From the NCBI GenBank assembly GCA_023389105.1, contig JAEWEY010000006.1, positions 162,217 to 226,216 on the forward strand: a DNA stretch of 64,000 nucleotides, written 5' to 3'. The notes beneath the pieces are model-generated. The model was not told where the DNA came from and searched no databases. It saw only the letters and a program-made list of their open reading frames with translations. This document shows, in pieces, positions 43,524 to 52,676 of the stretch (positions are counted from its first letter, which is position 1; every line of letters starts with the position of its first letter). The stretch comes from Pseudomonadota bacterium. GTDB lineage: Bacteria > Pseudomonadota > Alphaproteobacteria > Sphingomonadales > Sphingomonadaceae. The translations under genes were made by a program, and so were the position numbers.

Positions 43524-46039
43524 TTTTTGAGCTTGGCCAGTTCGGCAAACGCGTTGGTCCCGGGGCGCCGGGCGTCGGGACGCGATCCGCGCCGACCGTG
43601 CCACTTCCACGCATCGCCAGCACGGGCAAAGCCGATGTCGTTCATCAGGCGGCCGAGCGCTTCGTCATCGAGGCCGACGGATATCGCGAGATCGCGGTCG
43701 ACAGGATCGTTGCCGCCGGCGGAGCGAACCTTGCGGGCGTGGCTGGCGAGGCGGTCGGCAAGGTCGATGCGCAGCCAGGTCTTGCCGAGACGGCGATAGG
43801 CTAGCGCCGCGCCGCGCGGGTCCGCATCCGCCGTGAGCGTAGCTGCGCCGGGAGCGGGCAGGGCGGGCATTGGTTGGGCCTGTTTCACGGCGAGGAGCGC
43901 GGCACGCCAATATTGGGCGGCGGGTTTCAGCAGGAGCGGCAAGAACACGTCCAAGGGGCCGAGGCGGACCCTCAGGCGGTGGACGGCCTGGCGATCCGCT
44001 TGTTCGAGATGAGAGATGGCACTGAGAGCTGTCTTCCGCGGAAGGTGACCGCCTGCGTCGGCCAGCATGGCGGCGAGCGCCCGTACCGACGACGGCGTCG
44101 CTGGATCGCCAGCGGCAGCGGCCAGCTGCTTCAACGGGCCGAGGTGACGGACGATCTGGGCTTCGAGCCACGCTTCAAGGCGTTGCCGTAGTGCTGCGCG
44201 CGTCGGAGCGGATAGGCGGTCGAGTGCGCGCGCGGTGCGGAGGGCGGGTTCGAGGAGCGAGCGGCCCGGCGCCAAGCGGGCAAGGACATGACCTTCCCAG
44301 CAGACGGCCAGGCCGCCGGTGTCCTCGATGATCAGCTGGAATGTTTCATCCTTCGCCTCGACCAGCGCCTTTGCGCGGCGGTCGAGTTCGTCGCCAAGGC
44401 GGCGTTCGGCGGCGGCGAGGAGCAGGCGCTTGTCGGCAAGCTTCGCGGACGGGTCGACGCGGAAGTCGAAGCCGGTGAGGTGACCGATCGGTTCGGGCCC
44501 GACACTGACCTCGCCATCGGCGGCGACGGTGACCGGCAGCGCATCGGCGCCGCGTGCGCCGATGTCGCGAACGAGGACGGAGGTGCGGCGGTCAACGAAG
44601 CGCTGGGTCAGCCGCTCGTGCAGCGCGTCGCTCAGCCGCGCCTCGACTTCGCGCGTGCGGTCGGCCCATTTCACCGGCTCCTTCAGCCAGTCGGCGCGGT
44701 GGGCGATGTACGCCCAGCTGCGGATGCCCGCGAGGCGGTCGGCGAGCGCCTCTATGTCGCCGCTCATGTTGTCGAGCCGGGCGACCTCGGCGGCGAACCA
44801 TTCGTGCGGCACGTGGCCGCCCTCGCCGATGTAGCTGAACAGCCGTCGCACCATCCGCGCGTGATGCATCGGGCCAACCTTGCGGAAGTCGGGCAGGCCG
44901 CAAACGGCCCACAGGCGGCGCGTGTGGACGCCGCGCCGGGCGGCGACGGCGGGGTCCTCGGCGACGAGCTTCAGCACCGAGAGGTCGATGGCTTCGGGCG
45001 CCGAGCGCAGGATCGGGTCGTCGCTCTTTTGTTCAAGGCTTTTGATCAGCCCGCGGACGTCGGTGAAGTCGAGGTCGGCATTGCGCCAGTAAAGGCTGTC
45101 CAGCGGCCGGAAGCGATGGTCCTCGATTGCGTTGACCTCTTCCTCGGAAAAGCCCCCGCTTTCTTCGGTCAGCCCGAGCGTGCCGAAGGTGCCGTCCTTC
45201 TGGTGCCGCCCGGCGCGGCCGGCGATCTGCGCCATCTCGGGGATCGTGAGCCGGCGGTCGCGGCGGCCATCGAACTTCTCCAGGCCGGCGAAGGCGACGT
45301 GCGTGACGTCCATGTTGAGGCCCATGCCAATGGCATCGGTGGCGACGAGATAATCGACCTCACCGCGCTGGAACATGGCGACCTGGGCATTCCGCGTGGC
45401 GGGCGAGAGAGCGCCCATGACGACCGCGGCGCCGCCCTTGAAACGGCGGAGCATCTCGGCGAGCGCGTAGACCTGCTCAGCAGAGAAGGCGACGACAGCT
45501 GAGCGCGGCGGCAGGCGCGAGAGCTTGACGCTGCCGGCGTAGCGGAGCGTGGAAAAGCGGGGGCGACTGACGATCTCGGCCTCGGGCAGTAGCTCACGGA
45601 TGACGGGACGCAGGGTATCCGAGCCTAAAATGAGCGTTTCCTCGCGACCGCGGGCGCGGAGTAGGCGGTCGGTGAACACGTGCCCGCGCTCGGGATCGAT
45701 GCCGAGTTGCGCCTCGTCGATCGCGGCGAAGGCGAAGTCGCGATTTTGCTCGCCCTCGTGATGGCTGGCGCCGCCGGGGACGGGCATGCTTTCGGCGGTG
45801 CATAGAAAATAACGGGCGGTGGGCGGGACGATGCGTTCCTCGCCGGTCAGCAGCGCAACCTGCCGCTCACCCTTCAGCGCGACCACGCGGTCGTAGACTT
45901 CGCGGGCCAACAACCGGAGGGGAAATCCGATGACGCCGGAGGAATGGGCGCACATGCGCTCGATCGCGAGGTACGTCTTCCCCGTGTTGGTCGGCCCGAG
46001 GATCGCCCGGACCGCAGCGTCTGAACGCGGCGCCATCAT
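43520..46039 (-). CDS. SUV3-like ATP-dependent helicase
   Basis: This 839-aa superfamily-2 helicase has the P-loop LGPTNTGKT near residue 17, DEAQ box AIDEAQLGIDPERGH near 110 and motif VI QIAGRAGRH near 270, as in mitochondrial SUV3 RNA helicases. The C-terminal 450 residues are long and Ala/Leu/Arg-rich as in alphaproteobacterial members. Likely role is RNA or RNA-DNA unwinding in decay or ribosome maintenance. Start ATG 46039 (MMAPRS) is used; a TTG at 46072 with a good ribosome site is possible. It is first in the S4-fdxA unit. Confidence 0.9.
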   Translation of the reverse strand: MMAPRSDAAVRAILGPTNTGKTYLAIERMCAHSSGVIGFPLRLLAREVYDRVVALKGERQVALLTGEERIVPPTARYFLCTAESMPVPGGASHHEGEQNRDFAFAAIDEAQLGIDPERGHVFTDRLLRARGREETLILGSDTLRPVIRELLPEAEIVSRPRFSTLRYAGSVKLSRLPPRSAVVAFSAEQVYALAEMLRRFKGGAAVVMGALSPATRNAQVAMFQRGEVDYLVATDAIGMGLNMDVTHVAFAGLEKFDGRRDRRLTIPEMAQIAGRAGRHQKDGTFGTLGLTEESGGFSEEEVNAIEDHRFRPLDSLYWRNADLDFTDVRGLIKSLEQKSDDPILRSAPEAIDLSVLKLVAEDPAVAARRGVHTRRLWAVCGLPDFRKVGPMHHARMVRRLFSYIGEGGHVPHEWFAAEVARLDNMSGDIEALADRLAGIRSWAYIAHRADWLKEPVKWADRTREVEARLSDALHERLTQRFVDRRTSVLVRDIGARGADALPVTVAADGEVSVGPEPIGHLTGFDFRVDPSAKLADKRLLLAAAERRLGDELDRRAKALVEAKDETFQLIIEDTGGLAVCWEGHVLARLAPGRSLLEPALRTARALDRLSAPTRAALRQRLEAWLEAQIVRHLGPLKQLAAAAGDPATPSSVRALAAMLADAGGHLPRKTALSAISHLEQADRQAVHRLRVRLGPLDVFLPLLLKPAAQYWRAALLAVKQAQPMPALPAPGAATLTADADPRGAALAYRRLGKTWLRIDLADRLASHARKVRSAGGNDPVDRDLAISVGLDDEALGRLMNDIGFARAGDAWKWHGRRGSRPDARRPGTNAFAELAKLKK

Positions 46040-46129
46040 CTTCGAATGTGGCAGCGCGGGAAGGAAGCGCAAGGTTCCTTCGACGGGTGGATTAGGTCTG
46101 TCTTAACCTCGATTTGGCATCAGCGAGAG

Positions 46130-47176
46130 GTGCTGACGTCACGCAACCTGTTCGGCTGGAAGAGTGCCGGCCTGGCCGCCCTGCTGTGCAGTGGCGTTGC
46201 CTGGGCCTCGCTGCCGCGTCCCGCAGTCGCCGCGGCGACCGATGATCAGCGGCAGTGGCAGGCGCTTGGCGTCGCCTCGATGTCGGGAGGCGGGCAGACG
46301 GGCATAGCAATGGCTCCGACCGCGGCGGTCGAGTCGGTCGATTTTGTGCCCAAGCGGGCGATTAAATTCGCCGCGCCAACGGTTGCGCCGAAGGCTCCGC
46401 CAATTGAGGCAAGCCCACTGCGCATTCGCGGCCGCGCTGGCGACGGACTCTATTGGGCACTGCGCGCGGCGGGCGCCACGCCTGAAGTGGCCGCGCAATA
46501 TCTGACAGCGCTCGCGACGCAGATCGACGTCGGCGAAATCGGCGCGGGCGACGGATTCGACCTCGTACTCAATGCGGATCGTCAATTGCTTTATGCCGGC
46601 TTGAACCGGCTTGGCGGATCCCCGCTGCAGCTGGTGCGGTGGGCAGCAAACGGCCGCAGCGAATGGATCGACGCGGCGAACGCGGAACGGCCCGCGCCGG
46701 TGCAGAGCGGCCTCGCGATGCCGGCCAATGGGCCGATCACCTCCTATTTCGGCTATCGCTATCACCCGATCCTCCACTTCACGCGCTTCCACGCGGGCGT
46801 GGATATCGGCGCGAGTTGGGGCAGCCCGATTGTCGCGGCCGCCGACGGCCAGATCGCTGCGGCGGGATGGGCCGGCGGTTATGGCCGCCAGGTTCAGATC
46901 GCGCATGGCGGCGGCATCGTCAGCACCTACAGTCATATGAGCGATATCGTCGCGCAGCCCGGCAGCTACGTGCGGCGGGGGCAGTTGATCGGCTATGTCG
47001 GTTCGTCGGGACTGTCGACCGGGCCGCACCTGCATTTCGAGGTCAAGCAGAGCGGGCAGCCGGTCAATCCGCTCGGCGTGCGGCTGGTCAGCGCGCCGGT
47101 CGTCGACACGCACCTCGCCGAGGCCGTGAAGGCGCGGCTCAAGGCCTTGCTGACGGTCGGGATCAAGCGGGCCTAG
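46130..47176 (+). CDS. M23 family metallopeptidase (LytM domain)
   Basis: This is a 348-aa exported protein with a signal-like hydrophobic N-terminus (SAGLAALLCSGVAWASL). The C-terminal LytM domain has zinc ligands at HAGVDIG near residue 221 and HLHFEVK near 299, with YGYRYHP-like FGYRYHPILHF before it. It should cleave peptidoglycan cross-links or act as an amidase activator. The upstream part (LYWALRAAGATPEVAAQYL) resembles the regulatory domain of such proteins. Start GTG 46130 is chosen: the longer frame would enter the divergent helicase gene. Confidence 0.85.
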   Translation: MLTSRNLFGWKSAGLAALLCSGVAWASLPRPAVAAATDDQRQWQALGVASMSGGGQTGIAMAPTAAVESVDFVPKRAIKFAAPTVAPKAPPIEASPLRIRGRAGDGLYWALRAAGATPEVAAQYLTALATQIDVGEIGAGDGFDLVLNADRQLLYAGLNRLGGSPLQLVRWAANGRSEWIDAANAERPAPVQSGLAMPANGPITSYFGYRYHPILHFTRFHAGVDIGASWGSPIVAAADGQIAAAGWAGGYGRQVQIAHGGGIVSTYSHMSDIVAQPGSYVRRGQLIGYVGSSGLSTGPHLHFEVKQSGQPVNPLGVRLVSAPVVDTHLAEAVKARLKALLTVGIKRA

Positions 47177-47874
47177 GCGCGAGCCTGCCAGAAAGAGCGA
47201 TTGAACAGGTGAATGCCGGCGGCGACGCCGAGCACAGGCGCAACCAGGTTCACGAACGGGATCAGGAACAGCACGCTGACCAGCACCCCAAGTAGGTGCT
47301 GCTCGCCGCGCTTTGCCCGCAGCCAGGCCCGGCGGGTTTCGCGGTCGCCGTGACGCGCCGCGGCCAGCTCGCCGATGTCGCGGCCGAATGCGAAGCCGTT
47401 GACGATGACGAACAGGATGAACGGGCCGACGCCGGTGATCAGCAGCAGGATGTAAAAGGGCGCCGCGATTAGGTTAAAGAGGATCAGGCGGCCAGCCGAT
47501 CGAAGACCCATCGCCAGTCCGCCGCCAATGCCGATCGGCTGCGCCTCGCTCGCCGCCTCGGGATAATGTTCTTCTTCGATTACGCGACCGATCTTGTCGG
47601 CGAAGGTCATGATGGCTGCGAGCGCCACGGCGGGAAACAGGAACCACGCCGCGAGCAAGGTGAGCAACACCGCACCGATGCCTCCGCTGCCGGCGCCCAG
47701 CGGGCAGGTGTCGAGGCCGATCGCCGCGCAAGGATCGGCTCCGTTCAGCAGCCAGAACAGCAGGCCGGCGATCGCGATGAAGACGATCACCGCGATGAGC
47801 AGGGCTTGCAGCATGATGCCGAGAACGCGGCGATTGCCGAGGTCGGTGATGGCGAGGCTGAGAGCGCGAAGCAT
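47173..47874 (-). CDS. EI24 family membrane protein (CysZ-like)
   Basis: This 233-aa protein has four transmembrane helices with the EI24 pattern (LSLAITDLGNRRVLGIMLQALL at the N-terminus; LINxxAPFY-like LIAAPFYILLLITGVGPFILF). In E. coli the relative CysZ mediates sulfate uptake, but alphaproteobacterial members often lack proof. The cysD-cysNC genes lie 5 kb away. Its stop overlaps the convergent M23 gene stop by 4 nt. Confidence 0.82.
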   Translation of the reverse strand: MLRALSLAITDLGNRRVLGIMLQALLIAVIVFIAIAGLLFWLLNGADPCAAIGLDTCPLGAGSGGIGAVLLTLLAAWFLFPAVALAAIMTFADKIGRVIEEEHYPEAASEAQPIGIGGGLAMGLRSAGRLILFNLIAAPFYILLLITGVGPFILFVIVNGFAFGRDIGELAAARHGDRETRRAWLRAKRGEQHLLGVLVSVLFLIPFVNLVAPVLGVAAGIHLFNRSFWQARA

Positions 47875-48038
47875 TGTCGCTCAACGCTTGTTGCCAGAAG
47901 CTGTGCCGTCGAGGCCGTCACGCGAGTGAATCGCATGACGTCGGTCCTGTCGCGCTCGTGCTCGCAGGCCGGCCGGCTTCGCCGTCTCTTCGCGCTGCTC
48001 CGGCGACGCTTCGCGTCGGCGTCGCTACGCTTGGCAGC

Positions 48039-49730
48039 TCACCGGCCGTGGCCGCGCCAACGCTTGATGGTGCGGTTGATGATGCCTTCTTCGTCGCCGG
48101 TTTCGCGCCATAGGCGCGCGAAGCTGGGGTCGGATGAAGCCGGGCGCTTCTCGGGTTCGAGGTCGTCGAAGCGGACGCGGATCGGGATGGCGACGCCTTC
48201 GCCACAGACGATGCATTCGCGGTTGCGCAGCGCGGGAATCGCGTCGAGGAAGCCGCGGGCGCCTTCCGGCATGGCCGCGCGGACACAGGCCTGGTCGCGG
48301 TCGTTGTTCAGACGCATCGAGACGATGGTGCCGCACTGCGAGAGCACGCCTTCGGCAAGGTCGGACGGACGCTGCGTGATGAGGCCCAAGGAGACGCCGT
48401 ATTTACGGCCTTCCTTGGCGATGCGCTCAAGGATCTTGCGAACGGCCTGGGCGCCGCTGTTCTCGTCCTTGGGGACGTAGCGGTGCGCTTCTTCGCAGAC
48501 GAGCAGCAGCGGACGCTGCGCTTCGGTGCGGGACCAGATGGCATAGTCGAACACCATGCGGGCGAGCACCGAGACGACGACGCTGGTGACTTCCGACGGA
48601 ACACCCGACACGTCGACGATCGAGATCGGCCGGCCGAGGCTCGGCAGGCGGAACAGCTTGGCGAGGAAGCTGCCCATCGAATCCGACACCAGCATGCCGG
48701 AGAACATGAAGGTGTAGCGCGGGTCGGCGCGAAGCTCGTCGAGCTTGGTCTTGATGCGCTGGAACGGCAAAGTGTCGCCGGCCCGGTCGAGCTTGCCCAT
48801 TTCGTTGACGATGATCGCGTTGAGATCGGTCAGCAGATAGGGAATCGGGCTGTCGACGGTGACCTTGCCGTACTGGCTCATGTCCTTGCCCTTGGTGCGG
48901 GCAGCGAGCAGGCACTTGCCGAGGATGTCGGCGTCGCGCTGGCGCTCCGCGCCGTCGGTGGTCAGGAACACTTCGCAATGTTCCTCGAAGTTCATCAGCC
49001 AGTAGGGCAATTGGAGGTTGTCGACGTTGAACAGCTCGCCACAGCCCTTGAAGGCGGCGGAATATTCGCCATGCGGGTCGATCATCACGATGTGACCCTC
49101 GGGGCTGAGCTGCGAGATGCGGTGCAGAATCAGCGCGACCGAGGTCGATTTGCCGGTGCCGGTCGAACCGAGGACCGCGAAGTGCTTCGAGAGCATCGGA
49201 TCGACGTAGAGCGCGCCGCGGATATCGTCGGTCGGATACACAGTGCCGATTTCGATGTGCGGCTCATCCGTGGCCGCGAAGATCGAGCGCATGTCCTGGG
49301 TGCTGACGGGCATCACTTCGGCGCCCGGGATCGGGTAACGCGTTACGCCACGACGGAAGTTGGACATGCCGCCATCTGAATCGCGCGAACCTTCGCCGAG
49401 GAAGTCGATGTAGGCAATGAGCTCGCCGGGATTGCCGGCGCGAAGGGTACGAACGTTGGCGATCAGCCAGCTGTTGCCGACCACGGTTTTCACCTGGCTG
49501 CCGACCTGGCCGGACATCGCAACCGAAGGATCCTTGTGCGACTGGAGGGCCGCGACGGTCGCGGCATCGAGCACGATCTGCGAACCCGAGCCAGCAATTT
49601 CCACGACCTTGCCGATTGCGGTCAGGTTCTGCGCAGGCGCCTTGGGCTGCGCCGAGGGCGTCTCCTCCTGGAAACTGCTGACCTCGTTCAGAAACTCTCG
49701 CAGGTTCGGCTGCTCGTTCATGTTTTCCAT
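48039..49730 (-). CDS. HerA-like DUF87 ATPase
   Basis: This is a 563-aa ATPase: an N-terminal HAS-barrel-like region (IGKVVEIAGSGSQIVLDAA), Walker A GSTGTGKST near residue 187, Walker B LLLVCEEAHRYVP near 405 and RxxxR-like TQRPSDL, as in HerA/FtsK-type DNA translocases. HerA normally works with the NurA nuclease, which is not nearby, so this is a stand-alone HerA-like protein; a partner nuclease may be encoded elsewhere. Start ATG 49730 (MENMNEQ) is preferred. The 164-nt gap downstream shows no gene. Confidence 0.88.
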   Translation of the reverse strand: MENMNEQPNLREFLNEVSSFQEETPSAQPKAPAQNLTAIGKVVEIAGSGSQIVLDAATVAALQSHKDPSVAMSGQVGSQVKTVVGNSWLIANVRTLRAGNPGELIAYIDFLGEGSRDSDGGMSNFRRGVTRYPIPGAEVMPVSTQDMRSIFAATDEPHIEIGTVYPTDDIRGALYVDPMLSKHFAVLGSTGTGKSTSVALILHRISQLSPEGHIVMIDPHGEYSAAFKGCGELFNVDNLQLPYWLMNFEEHCEVFLTTDGAERQRDADILGKCLLAARTKGKDMSQYGKVTVDSPIPYLLTDLNAIIVNEMGKLDRAGDTLPFQRIKTKLDELRADPRYTFMFSGMLVSDSMGSFLAKLFRLPSLGRPISIVDVSGVPSEVTSVVVSVLARMVFDYAIWSRTEAQRPLLLVCEEAHRYVPKDENSGAQAVRKILERIAKEGRKYGVSLGLITQRPSDLAEGVLSQCGTIVSMRLNNDRDQACVRAAMPEGARGFLDAIPALRNRECIVCGEGVAIPIRVRFDDLEPEKRPASSDPSFARLWRETGDEEGIINRTIKRWRGHGR

Positions 49731-49810
49731 TACGCCCAAAACTCCCTGTGCGGGCACGGGCATAACCGGGAGCGGTTAAGATTAACTTGAGGATGTTGCC
49801 GGCGAGCGCG

Positions 49811-50575
49811 TCAAAAGCGGCGACGGAACGCGGCTGCGGCAGCCCAGCCTAGTCCGAGCGACAAGGCGACGCAGGTCAGGCCGTAGGCGACACGCTGACG
49901 GCGGGCGGCGACGGCAACGAAGCGTTCGAACCCAGACTTGTCGATCTGAATGTCCCGAGTTGCGGCCGCGATCACCTTGCCGCGATCGATGAGAAAGGTC
50001 TCCGCCGTGTAGGCGCCCACGGGCACCTGGCTGGGGATGGTGATGGTCGCGCGGTACAGGACGCCGCCGGTAATCTCCACGCCATGGTCGTTTTCGGCAT
50101 ACAGTCCCTGCCGCCCACGGAGGTCAAGGAGGCCTGCCTCGAAGCGGCGCTCCTTTTCGGGCAGTGCGCCGCCACCGGGCGAGAGTTGAAGGTTTTGGAC
50201 CCCGAGCTCGTAAATCGCTGCGGTCCGGTTATCGAGCAGTTCCTTGATGGGGCGCGTCGACGCGACGGCGTAGAATGACGGCGCTGAACGGAAGCGGTTG
50301 GAATCGGCGTTCATCCAGATCCCCGCGATCTTCTGCTTCTCGCGCACCAGGATGGGCTGGACGGGCCCGCGGAGGACCACGGCTATGTCGAGCTGGCGGT
50401 CCGGCGGGCGCCCGCCGGGATAGACGACCGCACCGAACAATAGCAGCTGCGCGCCGTTGAAGCTGTAGCGGATCTGCACCTGCCGCGCGGAAATGTCGGG
50501 CACCAGCACAGGCTTGTCGGCGGCAATCAGCAGCGGCGCGAGCAAAGCCAGCAGAAGGGGCGCGGTCCGGATCAC
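49811..50575 (-). CDS. TIGR02186 family membrane-anchored protein
   Basis: This 254-aa protein has a signal peptide, a beta-rich periplasmic part (VQIRYSFNGAQLLLFGAVVYPGG, ITGGVLYRATITIPSQVPVGAYTAETFLI) and one C-terminal helix, as in the TIGR02186 family that is nearly always next to a TSUP permease. Function is unknown; it probably helps the TauE/SafE permease. Its GTG overlaps the TSUP stop (GTGA, 50572-50575), confirming an operon. Confidence 0.85.
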   Translation of the reverse strand: MIRTAPLLLALLAPLLIAADKPVLVPDISARQVQIRYSFNGAQLLLFGAVVYPGGRPPDRQLDIAVVLRGPVQPILVREKQKIAGIWMNADSNRFRSAPSFYAVASTRPIKELLDNRTAAIYELGVQNLQLSPGGGALPEKERRFEAGLLDLRGRQGLYAENDHGVEITGGVLYRATITIPSQVPVGAYTAETFLIDRGKVIAAATRDIQIDKSGFERFVAVAARRQRVAYGLTCVALSLGLGWAAAAAFRRRF

Positions 50576-51483
50576 AAATACTCGATCGAGAAGATTTCCT
50601 CGGGCCGCCAGGCGAGGCCGAGCGCCATGCGCAGGGCGACGAGGAGGATGATCACCGCGAGCGCAAGCCTCAGGTAATCCGGTTTGATGCGGAGCGTCAG
50701 GAGCGCGCCGTATTGCGCGCCGATCACACCGCCGGCGAGGAGCAGGGCCGCAAGCACGACGTCGACCGCGCGCGTGGTGACGGCGTGGACCATTGTCGTC
50801 GCGGCGCTGACCGCAAGGATCATGACCAGGCTGGTGCCGATGACGACACGCGCCGGCATGCCGAGGATGTAGATCATCGCCGGGACCAGAACGAAGCCGC
50901 CGCCGATGCCGAGGAAGACGGTGAGCACGCCCGCTAACGCGCCGAGCGCAAAGGGCGCGACAGGGGAGATGTAGATACCCGAGCTGTTGAAACGCCAGCG
51001 GTAGGGCAATGATGCAACCCAGCGGTTGTGGCGCGGACGTGGGCCTTCCGCGGCTTTGGCGGGAACGTAGCCGAGCGTTCGAAGGCTATCCAGCAGCATG
51101 ACCGAGCCGATCCAGCCAAGGATCAGCACGTACATGAAGCCGATCACCACATCGATCTGGCCGCTCGACTGCAGCAGTCGGAATAGCACGGCGCCGACCA
51201 TCGAGCCGAGCAGGCCGCCGGCGATCATGACACCGGCCATCTTCAGGTCGACGCCGCCGCGACGCATGTGGACCATCGCGCCGGACACGCTGGCGCCCGT
51301 GATCTGCGTCGTGGCGGACGCGACCGCGACCGTGGGCGGAATGCCATAGAAGATGAGAATCGGCGTAGTGAGAAAGCCGCCGCCTACGCCGAACATGCCC
51401 GACAATAGGCCGACCCCGAAGCCGAGCACGACGATCAGCAGTGCGTTGACGGACTGACCGGCGATCGGGAGGTAGATGTCCAT
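50572..51483 (-). CDS. TSUP family permease (TauE/SafE type)
   Basis: This 303-aa inner-membrane protein has eight predicted helices and the duplicated TSUP motifs GFGVGLLSGMFGVGGGFLTTP near residue 22 and LGIGGGFVLVPAMIYI near 195. TSUP proteins export or import organosulfur anions such as sulfite or sulfonates; which one is unknown. It is the first gene of the pair with TIGR02186. A second, unrelated TSUP gene lies at 55983. Confidence 0.92.
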   Translation of the reverse strand: MDIYLPIAGQSVNALLIVVLGFGVGLLSGMFGVGGGFLTTPILIFYGIPPTVAVASATTQITGASVSGAMVHMRRGGVDLKMAGVMIAGGLLGSMVGAVLFRLLQSSGQIDVVIGFMYVLILGWIGSVMLLDSLRTLGYVPAKAAEGPRPRHNRWVASLPYRWRFNSSGIYISPVAPFALGALAGVLTVFLGIGGGFVLVPAMIYILGMPARVVIGTSLVMILAVSAATTMVHAVTTRAVDVVLAALLLAGGVIGAQYGALLTLRIKPDYLRLALAVIILLVALRMALGLAWRPEEIFSIEYL

Positions 51484-51533
51484 CGGCGCCGTTACCTAAC
51501 CGGAAAGGCCGACGGCTTCCAACCCGGGAGCGC

Positions 51534-52676
51534 CTAGAAATCCCCCGCAAGGGTGAGCACGGGTCCGGACCCTGGCCGCGCATTGCCGGTGAGCTTTTGC
51601 CGCCGGTCCACGTGAACCTTGAGGTTATTGCGCACACGCATGGTAATTCGGGGGCCGGCATCCACGCGGTAGAGACCGGGCTGCGCGCCGCCCCATATGC
51701 CGAAGCCGGCCGAAAACTGGCGATAGACAGGACGGCTGACCGTGACGGCGCCATCAATGAAGAGGTCTCGGGTCTTGAGGCCGACGACGCCGCCCTGGAG
51801 ATAGCCATCGAGCGCGAAGTCCCACGGCAGCGGCTGCTGGTAGAGGCCGCCTTCCATGAACAGGGCGAAGTCGCTGCGGCCGCCGCCGTACTTGCCGACC
51901 GCCTGGCGCCGCTCGGCCGTGATCCAGACGGGGACGCTGACCAACGGACGGACACGAATGCCCAGTGCCGCCTCACCGCCCCGTCGTCCGACCTCGCTGC
52001 TGAAGCGCGCGGCGACCCCGATCCGGCGATCGATATTGTAAATCAGCCGAACGCCGCCCTGGCTGGCGCCGAGCTGTCCGCCGCTGGCGAGCGAACGCGA
52101 TCCGGCGGTTCCTGTCTGCTGATTGCGCAGCAGCGCCCAGGAGGAGAGTTGAAGGCGGTCGAGTTTGTGCGGGTCGATCGGCGGGACCGGCGCGGCGGGC
52201 ATACTTTGCGGTGTGGACACGAAGCTGCCGGGCAATGACAATCCGGCAAGTCGCGTCGCTGGCCAGCCATCGACTTCCGGCAGTTGGGCATAACCTTCGA
52301 CGCCCGCGCTGCGCGCGTCATAGTAACGCGCCGGGCGCCCAGGCCGCGCCGGCATTGCGGCCGGCAATTGATAGACGGGTACCACGCCGCGCGTCATGGC
52401 CACGGGCACACCGACCATTCCCTGCACGTATCGAATTGCCGGCGCCGCGGCGGCCACTGTGGCTTCCACCGGCGCGGGTTGAGGTTCCACCGCGATTGGC
52501 TGGGCTGGAGCGATAGGCTCGATCTCAGCAAACTGGGTCGGCGTGATCTCGGCGGCCTTGGCCTCGGTTGGACGAAACTTGAAAAAGTCGGGATTCGGCA
52601 AATGGCCAACCGTGATCATCCGTACGCCGATCCAGCCAGCGGTCGCCAGAGCGAGAAAGCGTAGGGAAGGGCTCAT
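51534..52676 (-). CDS. NfrA-C-like outer-membrane protein
   Basis: This 380-aa protein has an N-terminal hydrophobic segment, a Pro/Ala-rich linker to about residue 160, then about 200 residues of amphipathic beta strands (RLQLSSWALLRNQQTG; GGVRLIYNIDRRIGVAARFSSEVGRRG; LYRVDAGPRITMRVR) resembling the C-terminal barrel-like part of bacteriophage N4 adsorption protein A (NfrA). It lacks the TPR region of E. coli NfrA. Start ATG 52676 overlaps the glycosyltransferase stop by 4 nt, so both are made together and probably form one secretion unit. Confidence 0.65.
   Translation of the reverse strand: MSPSLRFLALATAGWIGVRMITVGHLPNPDFFKFRPTEAKAAEITPTQFAEIEPIAPAQPIAVEPQPAPVEATVAAAAPAIRYVQGMVGVPVAMTRGVVPVYQLPAAMPARPGRPARYYDARSAGVEGYAQLPEVDGWPATRLAGLSLPGSFVSTPQSMPAAPVPPIDPHKLDRLQLSSWALLRNQQTGTAGSRSLASGGQLGASQGGVRLIYNIDRRIGVAARFSSEVGRRGGEAALGIRVRPLVSVPVWITAERRQAVGKYGGGRSDFALFMEGGLYQQPLPWDFALDGYLQGGVVGLKTRDLFIDGAVTVSRPVYRQFSAGFGIWGGAQPGLYRVDAGPRITMRVRNNLKVHVDRRQKLTGNARPGSGPVLTLAGDF

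Noticed and set aside
44288..45502. 404-codon open frame opposite the SUV3-like helicase
   Set aside because: Shadow frame; the helicase motifs on the other strand are unambiguous.
47880..48038. GC-rich gap after the HerA-like gene as a possible sRNA or repeat
   Set aside because: It shows only weak local complementarity (GCTTCGC-type), no promoter-like sequence and no repeat of itself elsewhere.
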